From Sphacelaria rigidula (taxonomy: Eukaryota; Phaeophyceae; Sphacelariales): a stretch of 20,978 nucleotides of DNA. How positions within the stretch are numbered: the first letter of the stretch is position 1; the number at the start of each line of letters is the position of its first letter. The notes beneath the pieces were generated by a model, which was given only the letters and a program-made list of their open reading frames with translations, did no database searches and was not told the origin of the DNA. The position numbers were made by a program, and so were the translations under genes. Shown here piece by piece: positions 11,901 through 19,501 of the stretch. The DNA lies in the NCBI GenBank assembly GCA_964200075.2, contig CAXNAA020000476.1, forward strand, positions 1 to 20,978, written 5' to 3'.

Positions 11901-12064
11901 GGGGGAACATATACAGCATGACAAGTCAACCCGACAGCGCACGCAGCAACATGGGCAGTGTGGCTTCTGAAAGGGGACGTGACGGGGGTGGGGGTGGGGG
12001 AAAAACCGACAATGAGGGAGGGGACGTGGCGAAAAAACTTGATTTCCATGAGTTGTTCGTTTGA
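3176..12064 (+). CDS. Ten-exon gene for an uncharacterised low-complexity protein (joined model)
   Basis: My model joins 3176-3373, 3841-4322, 5579-5759, 6467-6576, 7141-7254, 7884-7992, 8840-9323, 9789-10273, 10648-10847 and 11347-12064. All introns are GT...AG, 374 to 1256 bases long. Phases agree at all nine junctions, and the joined length (3081 bases) is a whole number of codons ending in TGA. The product would have about 1026 residues. It is mostly disordered: an RG-rich basic block (exon 2), a Ser-rich block ending in RRRKQ (exon 3), poly-Pro then poly-Gln (exon 7), poly-Gln (exon 8) and Gly/Asp-rich tracts (exon 10). I recognise no catalytic or binding domain, signal peptide or membrane segment, so I assign no function. 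The 5' end is the weakest part: an alternative first exon lies at 3012-3102, and further exons may lie upstream. The 3' end is plausible because the ORF stops just before sequence of a different, non-coding character. The long minus-strand ORFs over these exons are antisense shadows of the repetitive codons. Confidence 0.5.
3505..3530 (+). other. Possible 26-base cryptic or poison microexon in intron 1
   Basis: CTAATAC and TTAATTC branch-like motifs, the acceptor TATACAG (ends 3504) and the donor GCAGAG|GTAAGC (3531) form an unusually good pair of splice sites around 26 bases. Inserted between exons 1 and 2 it shifts the frame, and translation would stop at TGA 3956-3958. Confidence 0.3.
3841..4322 (+). 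CDS. Exon 2: RG-rich basic segment
   Basis: The acceptor TTGGCAG ends at 3840 after a pyrimidine-rich stretch (3786-3838). The donor is CCAG|GTATTT at 4323. The exon is open for 160 codons plus two bases. It encodes an acidic and Ser/Thr-rich start, an Asn/Ser tract, then a strongly basic SSSSSRRGRKGRRGRGGG segment followed by more RG/GRG repeats. RG-rich tracts are often found in RNA-binding proteins, but that is family knowledge and not proof here. The opposite-strand ORF (3738-4301) is Pro/Leu-rich, as expected for an antisense shadow of RG repeats. Confidence 0.5.
4323..5578 (+). other. Intron 2 of the model (1256 bases)
   Basis: This is the longest intron of the model. An optional 96-base exon (4390-4485) with AG and GT ends would keep frame, but its upstream intron would be only 67 bases. 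A frame at 4732-5073 is open for 113 codons without recognisable content. The C-rich phrase CCCCTCCCCACCCTAC occurs at 5205-5220 and again at 5260-5275. Confidence 0.4.
5189..5220. repeat. C-rich tract
   Basis: Thirteen C in a row (5189-5201) followed by C6 and C-rich sequence interrupted by T and A. Confidence 0.9.
5579..5759 (+). CDS. Exon 3: Ser-rich segment
   Basis: The acceptor CATTACAG (ends 5578) follows a C/T-rich tract at 5539-5562. The donor is AAACAG|GTGACT at 5760. The exon begins with one base that completes the codon left by exon 2, then runs 60 codons to phase 0. It encodes Ser/Thr/Pro runs (STATSPSRPSSSSTGG) and ends in basic RRRKQ. It contains no plus-strand ATG in frame. 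Confidence 0.5.
5760..6466 (+). other. Intron 3 of the model (707 bases)
   Basis: Begins GTGACT and ends GACAG. A plus frame near 5796-5904 and a minus frame at 6037-6381 are open but have no recognisable content or supported boundaries. Confidence 0.4.
6467..6576 (+). CDS. Exon 4: short Ser/Gly/Arg segment
   Basis: The acceptor GGGACAG (ends 6466) follows a T/C-rich stretch from 6430. The exon starts in phase 0, matching exon 3, and encodes DDGSNSTASPVPSRAGGISR and more of the same. The donor is less certain: GGGAC|GTACAA at 6577 leaves two bases as exon 5 needs, and GGGC|GTCGAC at 6592 would also fit. The opposite strand has a 105-codon ORF (6436-6753), so the strand call rests on phase agreement with neighbours. 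Confidence 0.42.
6577..7140 (+). other. Intron 4 of the model (564 bases)
   Basis: Ends in the strongest pyrimidine tract of the gene (7076-7131). Contains an A/T-rich stretch with repeated TATATGTA at about 6823-6840. No gene seen. Confidence 0.4.
7141..7254 (+). CDS. Exon 5: well-bounded 114-base exon
   Basis: The acceptor ACAAGCAG ends at 7140 after a long pyrimidine-rich stretch (7076-7131). The donor CTAG|GTGAGC at 7255 is one of the strongest in the window. The exon is one base, 37 codons and two bases. It encodes MDLSPNVTIDSLHRSGGSSS followed by a Gly/Arg/Asp-rich end. Phase fits exons 4 and 6. Confidence 0.55.
7255..7883 (+). other. Intron 5 of the model (629 bases)
   Basis: Begins GTGAGC. 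A 154-codon minus-strand ORF (7313-7777) lies wholly inside it. It shows no motif I recognise and I treat it as a chance ORF. Confidence 0.4.
7884..7992 (+). CDS. Exon 6: Gly/Asp-rich 109-base exon
   Basis: The acceptor CAATAG ends at 7883. The donor is CCCGCG|GTACGT at 7993. The exon's first base completes an AGC codon with the two bases left by exon 5, followed by 36 open codons that include DVNDGDNGAVVDLANYLSAS. It ends in phase 0. The acceptor lacks a strong pyrimidine tract. Confidence 0.5.
7993..8839 (+). other. Intron 6 of the model (847 bases)
   Basis: Begins GTACGT. A possible extra in-phase coding stretch starts after CAG at 8415 (SAGGFQDPIFSATPAAITPA) but lacks a clear donor, so I left it out. 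Confidence 0.35.
8816..8866 (+). repeat. 27-base tandem duplication
   Basis: CCAACACCTGGCTACTATAT plus CGAG occurs at 8816-8839 and again, identically, at 8843-8866, a period of 27 bases. It encodes two copies of PPTPGYYIE, or contains two tandem acceptors. Confidence 0.9.
8840..9323 (+). CDS. Exon 7: poly-Pro / poly-Gln exon
   Basis: The frame is open from 8723 to 9424. It encodes two copies of PPTPGYYIE, then nine Pro and ten Gln residues, then Gln/Pro-, Asn/Asp- and Gly/Arg-rich stretches. The left edge is ambiguous: the identical 27-base units place AG acceptors at 8839 and 8866 in the same phase, and CAG at 8908 or 8938 would also keep frame. C/T-rich sequence at 8750-8785 precedes them. 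The right edge is taken as AAGGC|GTACCG at 9324. Donors at 9336 or 9351 also keep phase, and the frame otherwise stops at 9424. Confidence 0.5.
8936..8998 (+). repeat. CCG/CAG codon repeat
   Basis: Nine CCG units followed by CAG and CAA units. In the gene frame this gives nine Pro and then ten Gln. It sits inside exon 7. Confidence 0.95.
9324..9788 (+). other. Intron 7 of the model (465 bases)
   Basis: The left edge is uncertain by up to about 100 bases. No gene is seen apart from the open frame shared with exon 8. The C/T-rich tract at 9731-9753 supports the acceptor. Confidence 0.4.
9789..10273 (+). CDS. Exon 8: poly-Gln exon
   Basis: The acceptor ACGACTCAG (ends 9788) lies downstream of a C/T-rich tract (9731-9753). 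The donor ATG|GTGAGT at 10274 is very strong. The exon encodes a Thr/Pro/Gln/Asn-rich region, a 12-Gln run from CAA/CAG codons, then a less repetitive block with LFSETLEDSYCRSGDEGRFF and a Gly-rich end. Phase in is two bases and phase out is 0. Its frame stays open past the donor into a 15-base G run, which is probably intronic. Confidence 0.6.
10058..10092 (+). repeat. CAA/CAG repeat
   Basis: About twelve consecutive Gln codons, mostly CAA with CAG at the ends, inside exon 8. Confidence 0.95.
10274..10647 (+). other. Intron 8 of the model (374 bases), with a G15 run near its donor
   Basis: GTGAGT is followed at 10285-10299 by fifteen consecutive G. C/T-rich sequence lies at 10542-10588. Confidence 0.5.
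10648..10847 (+). CDS. Exon 9: Ser/Asn/Gly-rich exon
   Basis: The acceptor CCCCGCAG ends at 10647, with a C/T-rich tract further up (10542-10588). The donor CTAGAAG|GTGAGG at 10848 is strong. In the phase required by exon 8 the 200 bases have no stop and encode PQHRSINADSGDRRTLPPLG, then Ser/Gly/Asn-rich sequence ending in MAPVPR. The other two plus frames contain stops. The exon is recognisable only from splice sites and phase. Confidence 0.58.
10848..11346 (+). other. Intron 9 of the model (499 bases)
   Basis: Begins GTGAGG and ends GCTTAG. An internal CACACAG acceptor-like site (ends 11115) opens a frame that stops soon after and is not used in the model. Confidence 0.4.
11347..12064 (+). 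CDS. Exon 10: Gly/Asp-rich C-terminal exon
   Basis: The frame is open from 11231 to the TGA at 12062-12064. The preferred acceptor is GCTTAG (ends 11346), preceded by CTAAC/CTAAT branch-like motifs at 11286-11326. An acceptor at 11238 is also phase-compatible and would add 36 residues. The exon encodes Ser/Thr/Ala-rich sequence, then GGT/GGC/GAT codon runs giving Gly/Asp tracts, and ends AKKLDFHELFV. No convincing donor precedes the stop, so this is taken as the last exon. Confidence 0.58.
11787..11878 (+). repeat. GGT/GAT codon-repeat region
   Basis: Imperfect GGT, GGC and GAT units encode Gly/Asp tracts in exon 10. They also create His/Pro/Ser-rich antisense ORFs. Confidence 0.85.
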
Positions 12065-13550
12065 AGTCCATTAGGGAGGAGTCACGGTTGTGGCTATCTG
12101 CGGTATGCTGCAGATGGTCATTATTCAAACGGTGATGCTCAGTAGGGTTGTATTCAGGGGTGGGTGAAGAGGACCGAGGAGAAAGCAGTATGGCTGGCAA
12201 GTATGTGCGTTGCACCCCATGTTCTTGAGCACCGAATGGGCTGTAAATTTAATCGCGAGGGGCTTGCGTTGGTCTCCGATGATAGTGTCGTGTGTGTGCT
12301 CTGAGGGGAGAGGGATGAAGTGAGGAGATATCATCAGATCCATCATGCATCGCAAGTTGTGTACAGTGGAATGGAATTACGCTGTTTCTCGTTCTCATCT
12401 ATAAAGGCATGGTTCTTTGCCATGACCCAAGCGACACATGTCGGTTTTGTACATTTCGTTGATTTACTCGTGAATTTTTGGTCGACAACAGAAGGCACAC
12501 GAATCTTGAATTTCCAGCCTATGCTTGCATATACTGTAGATTCGGTTGTTCGGAGAAACCAACTTGATATCACTGTGCTTCAGGTCATTTTAGGGTGTGT
12601 GCTTTAGTCGAAATGACGAGATGAACACGAAAATCCTTGGACAAGAAGCGGCAGCTGTGCTCTGGTGTTGGGTACAAAGAATCGAAGGAAAATAGAAGGA
12701 TCTGTATAATGTGTATCTTGGGGGCGATGGGGAGGGGGGTGCATTGCATATATAGTTTTTACCACACGTTTGTTTTAGGTAGCTGTTGCAGTAGTGATTG
12801 TACCCCCTTCATCTGTCCTCAGGCTTAGCCGTGAGGACAGCAAAGAACGATCAGAGTCCCATGCTGTACGAAAAGTCTATTTTTTTTACGGAATTCACGC
12901 AGGCTCACACAAGTTCAGTCATGGACGGCAGTCAGCAAGCACAACACCAACAGTAGAAGGGACTGTGGAGCTGGTCGTGGTTTTGATCAAGTTCACAGTC
13001 ACCCTGTTTGCAGTGAAACAGTGTCGCATCACGACTACAATCCAGGTCAGAGATGGGCCTAGGTTGTCATTTACTTCATGACGATTACGGGCAGGCTCGA
13101 CCTTTACACTCGAAGTGTTTTTCATGCGCATGGGGAGAGGTCGGGTCATACTTAGGTTCGGTCATATCGAGTAAAACTTTCTGGCATCGTGAAGGCGCCG
13201 TTTTGGTTCGGCTTGCCCAATGCTTCAGGTTTATACGCACTCGGGTAGCCCCTCAGCTTTTTTTATTCAATCAAGATTTTGATCAGACTTCGAATCATCG
13301 TGGAAGATAGAATGGAGTAAGATTAATTTTTCAGTTGCGACTAGGGCCAGGGCTTGTCATGAGGGTTAGCGTTTGAGTTGTGTCCGGGTTTTGGGGTATT
13401 TAGAGCTACGTTTAGGGTTGTGGTCAGCTACTCGAACATTACCTGAAATCATGAAACATTCTGGGGGAGTTCAATGTACATTATGGAGATGATATCGAGA
13501 TTTTGTACATTACGTTAGGGCATGCAGCATGACAATGTGAGCAGACAGCC
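12065..13550. other. 3' flank of the gene
   Basis: No supported gene. The ORFs (12125-12355, 12320-12607, 12343-12573, 12794-13081 and others) are short and overlap on both strands. The first several hundred bases may be 3' untranslated region. GTTTAGGG- and GGGTTAG-like phrases at 13360-13415 are too irregular to be telomeric. Confidence 0.4.
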
Positions 13551-13558
13551 GTGCATCC

Positions 13559-13835
13559 AGCTGCATGCTGCTGCTTGGTTAGAACAATATTTCCATCCGA
13601 GATTTGTTCGTATGATTATCACAGTGTTGATCAGGAATATCGTGAGATTGTCATGTGTACGACTTATGTGCTGAGGGGTGTTGCAGTAGTTTGGTATCAA
13701 TCAGCGGAGTCGATCTGTGCAGTGGTATCGTCGTTGTCGCTGCATTCGGTGAGGAATACCTGGAGTCAGTCTACTTTGCACGATCATTTGAGGGACATAC
13801 GAAAAACATGTGGATATAGTGACCGTGATATCTAA
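13559..13835 (+). pseudogene. gag: Decayed LTR-retrotransposon gag fragment
   Basis: One plus frame at 13559-13609 reads QLHAAAWLEQYFHPRF. A second frame continues with EYREIVMCTTYVLRGVAVVW, then NTWSQSTLHDHLRD, and stops at 13833-13835. The order W-x-x-x-YF ... A/T-x-x-L-x-G-x-A-x-x-W ... W-x-x-x-x-x-x-L-R-D is the pattern of the retrotransposon gag core in Ty3/gypsy-like elements. The two halves are in different frames, so the copy is broken. I found no protease, reverse transcriptase, integrase or LTRs nearby. Similarity rests on recalled motif spacing and needs a profile search. Confidence 0.45.
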
Positions 13836-13869
13836 ACTGAGGCGTTCTCGTCCATCAAATTTGTTGCAG

Positions 13870-14320
13870 AACGTCGCCAAGTCAGATGAGGGGCCAGTTC
13901 GAACTCAGGTTTATTTGGAAGAAACATGAAAAAATCAATCAGTTTCGCATCACTCACAACAAGAGTTTCAACAGCAATTTCAGCCCTCCGTACGGGCTCC
14001 GTCATCATCCTGTCCACCTGCGCGGTATTCTTTACACTATCCCAACCTCGGTGCACTTTTGAGACCTCATGCCTCAAATCTCGCCTACAGTGGACACGCA
14101 ACAAAAGCCGCAGCAGAATGTTCCGTGGCAGAATGTACAATTGACGTACACACCCGAAAATATCACACAACGCCCCCTTTGGAGCATGACTTACGTACAC
14201 TCGAAGCAACCTGTACAGTATTTTGTTGTGAAACAGCTGAACAGATCTTCAAAATCGTTTCGCCACAAACAGCCTACACCTCCCTCCTTCCACCTAAACC
14301 TATAGCCCCCTCCCGCATAG
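13870..14320 (+). CDS. Unassigned Gln-rich open frames
   Basis: A good acceptor (AAATTTGTTGCAG, ends 13869) leads to the short frame NVAKSDEGPVRTQ with a possible donor CAG|GTTTAT at 13910. After a TGA the same frame reads SVSHHSQQEFQQQFQPSVRA and stays open to the TGA at about 14431. A second plus frame (14069-14305) is also Gln-rich (TVDTQQKPQQNVPWQNVQ). The change of Gln-rich character between frames suggests one coding stretch broken by an indel, or the tail of the gag region upstream. The minus frame 13832-14209 competes. I do not recognise a domain. Confidence 0.25.
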
Positions 14321-14365
14321 GTTGTCCATTCCCCCTCGTTGAGGTAGCCCCGGAAGGAGGAGTTG

Positions 14366-14554
14366 GGAGAAGGTGGAGGACATCAGGGCGGAAACCTAAG
14401 CGCCGCCGCGGGGGGACCGTTTTCCATCCTTGACGTCCTTCGGGTTGTGGTACGCCGCGAGTCGCTCCTTCAATATCTCTTCGCACGGGCCCTGTGGGTT
14501 AGCGGCAAACACACACGACAAGGGGATTCAGAAGACGACCTTGACTTGCTTTGA
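14366..14554 (+). CDS. Possible terminal exon of an unknown gene
   Basis: This plus frame encodes a Gly-rich start, then ILDVLRVVVRRESLLQYLFA and an acidic end, GDSEDDLDLL, before TGA. The composition is protein-like, and C/T-rich sequence upstream (14274-14320) ends in CGCATAG at 14321, which could be an acceptor. No upstream partner was found and the start is arbitrary. Confidence 0.2.
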   Translation, partial: GEGGGHQGGNLSAAAGGPFSILDVLRVVVRRESLLQYLFARALWVSGKHTRQGDSEDDLDLL

Positions 14555-14559
14555 CAAAA

Positions 14560-15623
14560 GATGTGATGTACATTTTACCATTGTACTGCGAATCTTTTTG
14601 AGGATCTTTACGGCAGGACCAAGACAACCTGCGTGAACCTATGAACTTAAGTCACCACAACGAAGTTTGCGCTTGCGTGGCGAATGGACCACATTTTTTT
14701 GTGAATAGAGGGCACTCCTTAGCAGCCAAAGCGTCAAGTTTCAGCGCCGAACTGAATGTCAAAACTGCGCAATGATGGAGGCGCTGTTGGACATTTTGTC
14801 TTTCAACCCCTTGACCGCCAGCTCCATGTCGGAACAATGTCACCGGCCGACGCTGAAGGGTTTCCTATCAGGGGGGGTTGCGTTTTGAGATGGGGCGTGC
14901 GGATTTCTAAATCGTCGTGAGAGGTTTCCCAGACCGACCACACGTGTTTCCAGGAAGTCCTCACGTCGGGCAACAGACCTGAACGGAATGGAGCCACCAT
15001 TGTGACAGTTTTGACTGATCGAACGATCCATCCTGTTCTCCTACAAGTCGTCCGAAATTACCCACTGTACGGTCAAGCTGTATTTGACCACGTCTGGAAT
15101 GACCGCTTGGCTATGGGATCACACGATTACCGGGAGTGCTTTGTGCCCCGTGCGCAGGTTTGGCGACCTGTTTACCCTCTCTTGCGCTGTCAAGATAACT
15201 TCATCCTGAGCTGTTAATCTTGTCGAAGATTGTATAGAGATGAGCATAGCTTACAGCAGACTATGTGCAGCATAGTAGAGCGATGATACGTCGTTCTGTA
15301 TGTTTGTGTTTAGCCGTCGATGAATGAAGTTTGGGTGTGTGCCGGGAAGTAGTACAGGTAGTACACTGCGGCTGAAACGATGTGACGTTCGTGAGGGATC
15401 ACGGAATGCTCAATGGTTGTGAGCACTGCCCCGAAGGCGCCAAGACTGTGGAAGCATGAATAAATAGTTTAGTGTTTAAGTATATCGCGCCAGTAGCATT
15501 GATGACCGGCGGGCACCACAAGCAAAAGCTTGAAGTAAAAGTATGTACTCAACAAGAAATGGTTCAGCAACGACGCACACCCCTTGTCTTAGCTCCAGGC
15601 CAGTTAGAGATTCTTCCAAGAAG
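14560..15623. other. Unassigned sequence
   Basis: No supported gene. A short protein-like plus frame (about 14770-14890, MMEALLDILSFNPLTASSMS) and a 71-codon plus ORF (15002-15217) have no recognisable motif or boundaries. Confidence 0.35.
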
Positions 15624-16256
15624 GTGTCAGGTAGGGTATACCCGATATTTTGACATTTTGAAGAGTGGAAATTCCATTCATGTCCACAGCAGCAGCCGGC
15701 CCAGTGTTGTTGTTTCCCTCTCCAAAAACAGCCGATCATCGAATCAAGGATGAGGCTTTCCATTAAGGATTTTAACCCGGAAAACCAAAACCTTCGCATC
15801 CACACCAATTCTTCGAGATATCGTTTCATTCCTTCATCTGCTGGTATCCTTCGACAACTTCTATACGCTGTAAAAAAATGGATTTCGATGACGAAATTTG
15901 GGGGTCCTAGGTAAAGAAGAAAATGTTGGGAATTCAAGTGATCCGGTTGGATCAACTGAATTCCGAAGAACTATTTTTTCATCTAGGATCCCCGAATTCC
16001 GGCCTTCGGAATCCAAATTAATATGGCGTGTAGTAGTGGTCAACAGTAACCAGCAGGTGAAGGAATGGAACCATATCTCGAAGAATTGGCGTGGATGCGA
16101 CAATTTTAATTTGTCGGGTGATCATTCCCGATGAAAGACCCATCCTCAGTGTCGATGATCGGCTGTTCAAAGCCCATACAAGCCGTTGTCACTGACTTAG
16201 CAGGTGATGTACGACTTTTCAAAGGACCGAAATATCGGGTATACCCTACCCGACAC
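15624..16256. mobile_element. 633-base near-palindromic foldback element (MITE-like)
   Basis: The left end carries GTAGGGTATACCCGATATTT at 15631-15650. Its exact reverse complement is at 16230-16249, with GTGTC/GACAC just outside. The two arms remain inverted copies all the way inward: CAGCCGATCATCGA (15730s) matches the complement near 16160, CCAATTCTTCGAGATAT (15804-15820) matches 16073-16089, and GGAATTCAAGTGATCC (15929-15944) matches 15949-15964 at the centre. It encodes nothing recognisable, so it is either a non-autonomous element or an inverted duplication. CCAAG/CTTGG outside the ends may extend the inverted repeat. I could not fix a target-site duplication. Confidence 0.82.
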
Positions 16257-18420
16257 GTCCTTGGTTTCTTCTCCAACGTCTACCATTTAATGTAATTAGG
16301 CGTGCTGCTACTCGAAAAGGAGCAATAGTTACCGAACCCCAATTGACCGCGGATGACTTTGGTCGAGCTGTGTGGAACTCGCGGTCAGGGGGTTGAACGT
16401 GACGAACACACATATGGAAGAATAATGTTTCGTCTCCAGCATAATATTGCGGAAATGGCTCTCTTTTTCGGTATTCTTTACCTGATTCTCTCCTTTTGGA
16501 CATCATTGCAAAAATCCCCCGGGGGCCTTTTTCAGTAAGCTTGTTCGTCGGCTAGAGGCGGATCATTTTTTGTTCGGTACACATCACGAATGCTCACGGT
16601 CTTCCTGCGTGGGTGACCACGTCCACATCGTGATCTCAGGAGAGATTTTCCTACAACCGTAGTACAATGGTACGGAAGTACAATGAAGCTCTTCATACCC
16701 TTCGCCATTCCTGCGACCCGCCTAAGTTTGACGGTTGCAATGGTACTGCGGTGTGTGAGGCCGATTTCTAGCCCGCGCCTTTTTGATCGCGTGGCGGACG
16801 GTCGTATTGGCGACGCCGCAGCGACAAGGGGGTGGATCCCTCGCGGGTAGGTTCGCGTGGTAATTGTCCCCTCCACTCTCCACATATAAACACCTAGAAG
16901 ACCACCGTGATGCCGCAGAACGAACAACCACGGGGTTGATGCGCAATGTTGCGGCCACGCGCGCATGAAGAGATACAGAGAACCCGATGAGTGGATTCGA
17001 GTTTGTGCAGGGGGAGGGGAGGGGTGTTCAGCTCATGGTAACACCTTGCTCGAAATCTGGCGATTGCGAGAAACGGAACACTCAAAAATCGGGGGTTGGA
17101 AGCATAGCTACGAGCCCAAAACTCTCTAACCTTTTTATCGAGTAAAGTCGAGAGAGAAAACGGATATTGAATCCTTCGGCCACAACCAACTGCGGAACCT
17201 TTGCTACTGAAATGTTGGTGCCTGACTGCCAAGTCACATATGTGCGCCGTAGCATACATTAGCACCAACAAACATGCTTGTAGTGAAAAACTCAAATATG
17301 AACGAGAGCGTGAACGTATGCAGTCAAAGTCGTAGTTAGTACTTTTTGTATTGCCCATATAGAAGTGGCTTAAATCCCCCGGTCACGTCGGGATTCAATT
17401 TCCGGCCGAGGAGAGTCACCTTTACCACATGTCGGTTGAACACATCGCGATAACACCCAGAGTCACACGCATGAGTGCGTGACCCCATAGAAGGTGCAGT
17501 TGAGGATGAGACTTCGGCAGAAAACATGTTCCTGGAATGAAAACGATCGTAGCTCAAGTGCATACGTTTCGGAAAGCTTCACGTCTCCATATCATCTATC
17601 TGTACTTCAGAGCAATCGTCCTCATCAGGACATGTCTAAGGTAGCTGGCCATGACTGAATATTTTCATGGAATGGTGGTGTGCAGAACGAAGTTAACAAT
17701 ATCCACAGTAAGGTCACTCAATTCGCAGTCATGTGAGACGTGAAGGGGAAAATAAACAAAGAAAATTCATTGCACGAATGCTGATAAAGCATGGCCAGAC
17801 TGACAGTATACAAGAAGTCAAAATTCTCTTCTACTCGTGATAGACTTGGTTTCGGGCGCCCTATGACGCTTCGGACCTTGTCCCTCGGGGATGAATGTCC
17901 ATGGCGCATCGACATTACATCCCCGAAGTTCAAACACACGGTGAAATCGTCCAGGAAGAACGAGCCATGTCCTCGGATGTTTGCCGGGATACCGTTTGGG
18001 CAAACCTTCTGTGTTTGATCGCGCCGCATTCAGTCAAATCACCTTCTTTCTCAAGCTATTTCGTGGTAGTTCTTCGTAGTCAGGGTAGTCGTATGCCAAG
18101 TCTGCGGACAATCGTAGTTATTCTCAACACGTCGTGGCAAATGTTCTTTGCACAACACCATATGCTGTCCTTCCTCTCTTGAACGGAAACATCGTCGTTT
18201 CACCGACCTAGCGCCACGTGCAGGCAGCACTGTCGGTACGGCCATTGAGAAAGTACGACCTTCCTCAAGAACATCTAATCCATGGCTCGGTGCGCGGTTC
18301 AAAGAATCTATGGCGGGTTCTAACACTCGTAGCCGCACTGCTCTTGCTGCCCAATACGTGACCACCGTGTGTCATTTCACTGTCTCGTATCGTCTTGCAT
18401 GCTCCGTCTAACAGTAGACT
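16257..18420. other. Unassigned sequence
   Basis: The largest minus ORFs (16532-16966, 144 codons; 16894-17358, 154 codons; 17718-18029, 103 codons; 18051-18365, 104 codons) have no motif I recognise, and plus frames overlap most of them. I see no clear pair of splice sites. Confidence 0.35.
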
Positions 18421-18805
18421 CTCGAAAATGGGGTTCAACTCAAAATCTGTACTTTTCCTGACCTAATTTCATGACAAACGATTTTCATACGGACGACCTC
18501 ATTCCTCCCGACCTCCCTAAAACTATTTCGGGGGATTTCTGGCCTTCCGTTCCCCCAAAGGGTATGTGCGAAAGCACACTATTGCTCGATTTCGGGGTGA
18601 AAAAATGACGTTTTCACCCCAAAACTCGTGCTTTCGCACATACCCGTTGGAGGAACGGAAGGCTAGAATAGAAATCCCCCGAAATAGTTTTAGGGAGGTC
18701 GGGAGGGATGAGGTCGTCCATATCAAAGCCGTTTATCATGAATTTAGGTCAGGGAAAGCACGGCTTTTGAGCTGAGCCTCATTCTCTTTCAATTCCATTT
18801 TCAAG
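18421..18805. mobile_element. 385-base foldback element
   Basis: The arms are inverted copies: CTCGAAAATGG (18421) matches CCATTTTCAAG (18795-18805), CCTGACCTAATTTCATGA matches the complement near 18736-18754, and ACCTCCCTAAAACTATTTCG matches 18681-18700. GGGTATGTGCGAAAGCAC (18560-18577) matches 18628-18645, and GGGGTGAAAA (18594-18603) matches 18611-18620 around a 7-base loop. The outer part of the left arm lacks about 15 bases found on the right. The open frames here (18523-18726 minus, 18566-18775 plus) arise from the palindrome. It shows no similarity I can see to the element at 15624. Confidence 0.8.
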
Positions 18806-18824
18806 AATCCACTGTTATCTGGTA

Positions 18825-18998
18825 CATGGATATCCATCTGGAATATCCATATGAGGTTTGAGGGCCGTCGGGAAAATCTACCGGGGATATGGGCGTCCAT
18901 CTGATTAGGAAACGTTTTTGAGGACATGGATCTTCATGTGGCCTATCAACCTGGGACGCGGGCGTCCATCTGCGATATCTGTCGGGAGTATCAATCTG
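18825..18998. repeat. Degenerate GGATATCC / GGGCGTCCATCTG minisatellite, block 1
   Basis: CATGGATATCCATCTG (18825), GGATATGGGCGTCCATCTG (18885), GACATGGATCTTCATG (18922) and GACGCGGGCGTCCATCTG (18954) repeat a theme of roughly 20-35 bases with strong divergence. Confidence 0.6.
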
Positions 18999-19183
18999 CA
19001 CGGTGCTCTACCAGCGCTGCAAACCCAGATGTGTTGTCATCAGCGCGCACGTTGTGCACGGGATGGGGCCGGGACTCGAGTCATGACTGAATTTTGGGTC
19101 GCTAGATTCGGTTATTGGTCACACAGTTTCGTCTATAAGGTGGACTGACTCCAACACGTGAGATGATCCGTGTAGACGTCCTA

Positions 19184-19276
19184 GTTGGATGTCCATCTAG
19201 GATATCCCAGTTTGGATGACCACGTCCCACACGGGCTTCACAGATGGGCATCCCGATTGGATATCCCGGATGAGCC
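19184..19276. repeat. Degenerate minisatellite, block 2
   Basis: Contains GGATGTCCATCTAGGATATC and, further on, CAGATGGGCATCCCGATTGG followed by ATATCCCGGATGAGCC. The last part closely resembles block 3 at 19970-20010. Confidence 0.6.
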
Positions 19277-19501
19277 TCAGTAGTCTTCTTTTCTTGCCGC
19301 ACTTTGAACCTTCCCCTTCCTCGGGACAAATCCGTGGTCTGGAGGGATCAACCCATCTCTCCACCGGTGCACGCCTTGCGTTTCAGTCTCGTGGTCTGGG
19401 TCAGCACTCCCACACCGCGTCAACTGTCGTCAAACAATCTCAGTCAACTACGCTTTGCTTAGTCACGTACTCACGCTCCCGCAAATACACAGTAGCCGGT
19501 C

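Noticed and set aside
11676-12215. 179-codon minus-strand ORF rich in His and Ser
   Set aside because: Antisense shadow of the GGT/GAT codon repeats of exon 10.
13360-13415. Interstitial telomere repeat
   Set aside because: GTTTAGGG- and GGGTTAG-like phrases occur only singly and out of register, with no tandem array.
13690-13710. Primer-binding site (TGGTATCA-like) of an LTR retrotransposon
   Set aside because: The match lies inside the gag-like coding stretch and no LTR precedes it.
16532-17358. Two overlapping minus-strand ORFs (144 and 154 codons) as a gene
   Set aside because: They have no recognisable domain, no convincing splice sites and Arg/His/Ser-rich mixed composition without conserved patterns.
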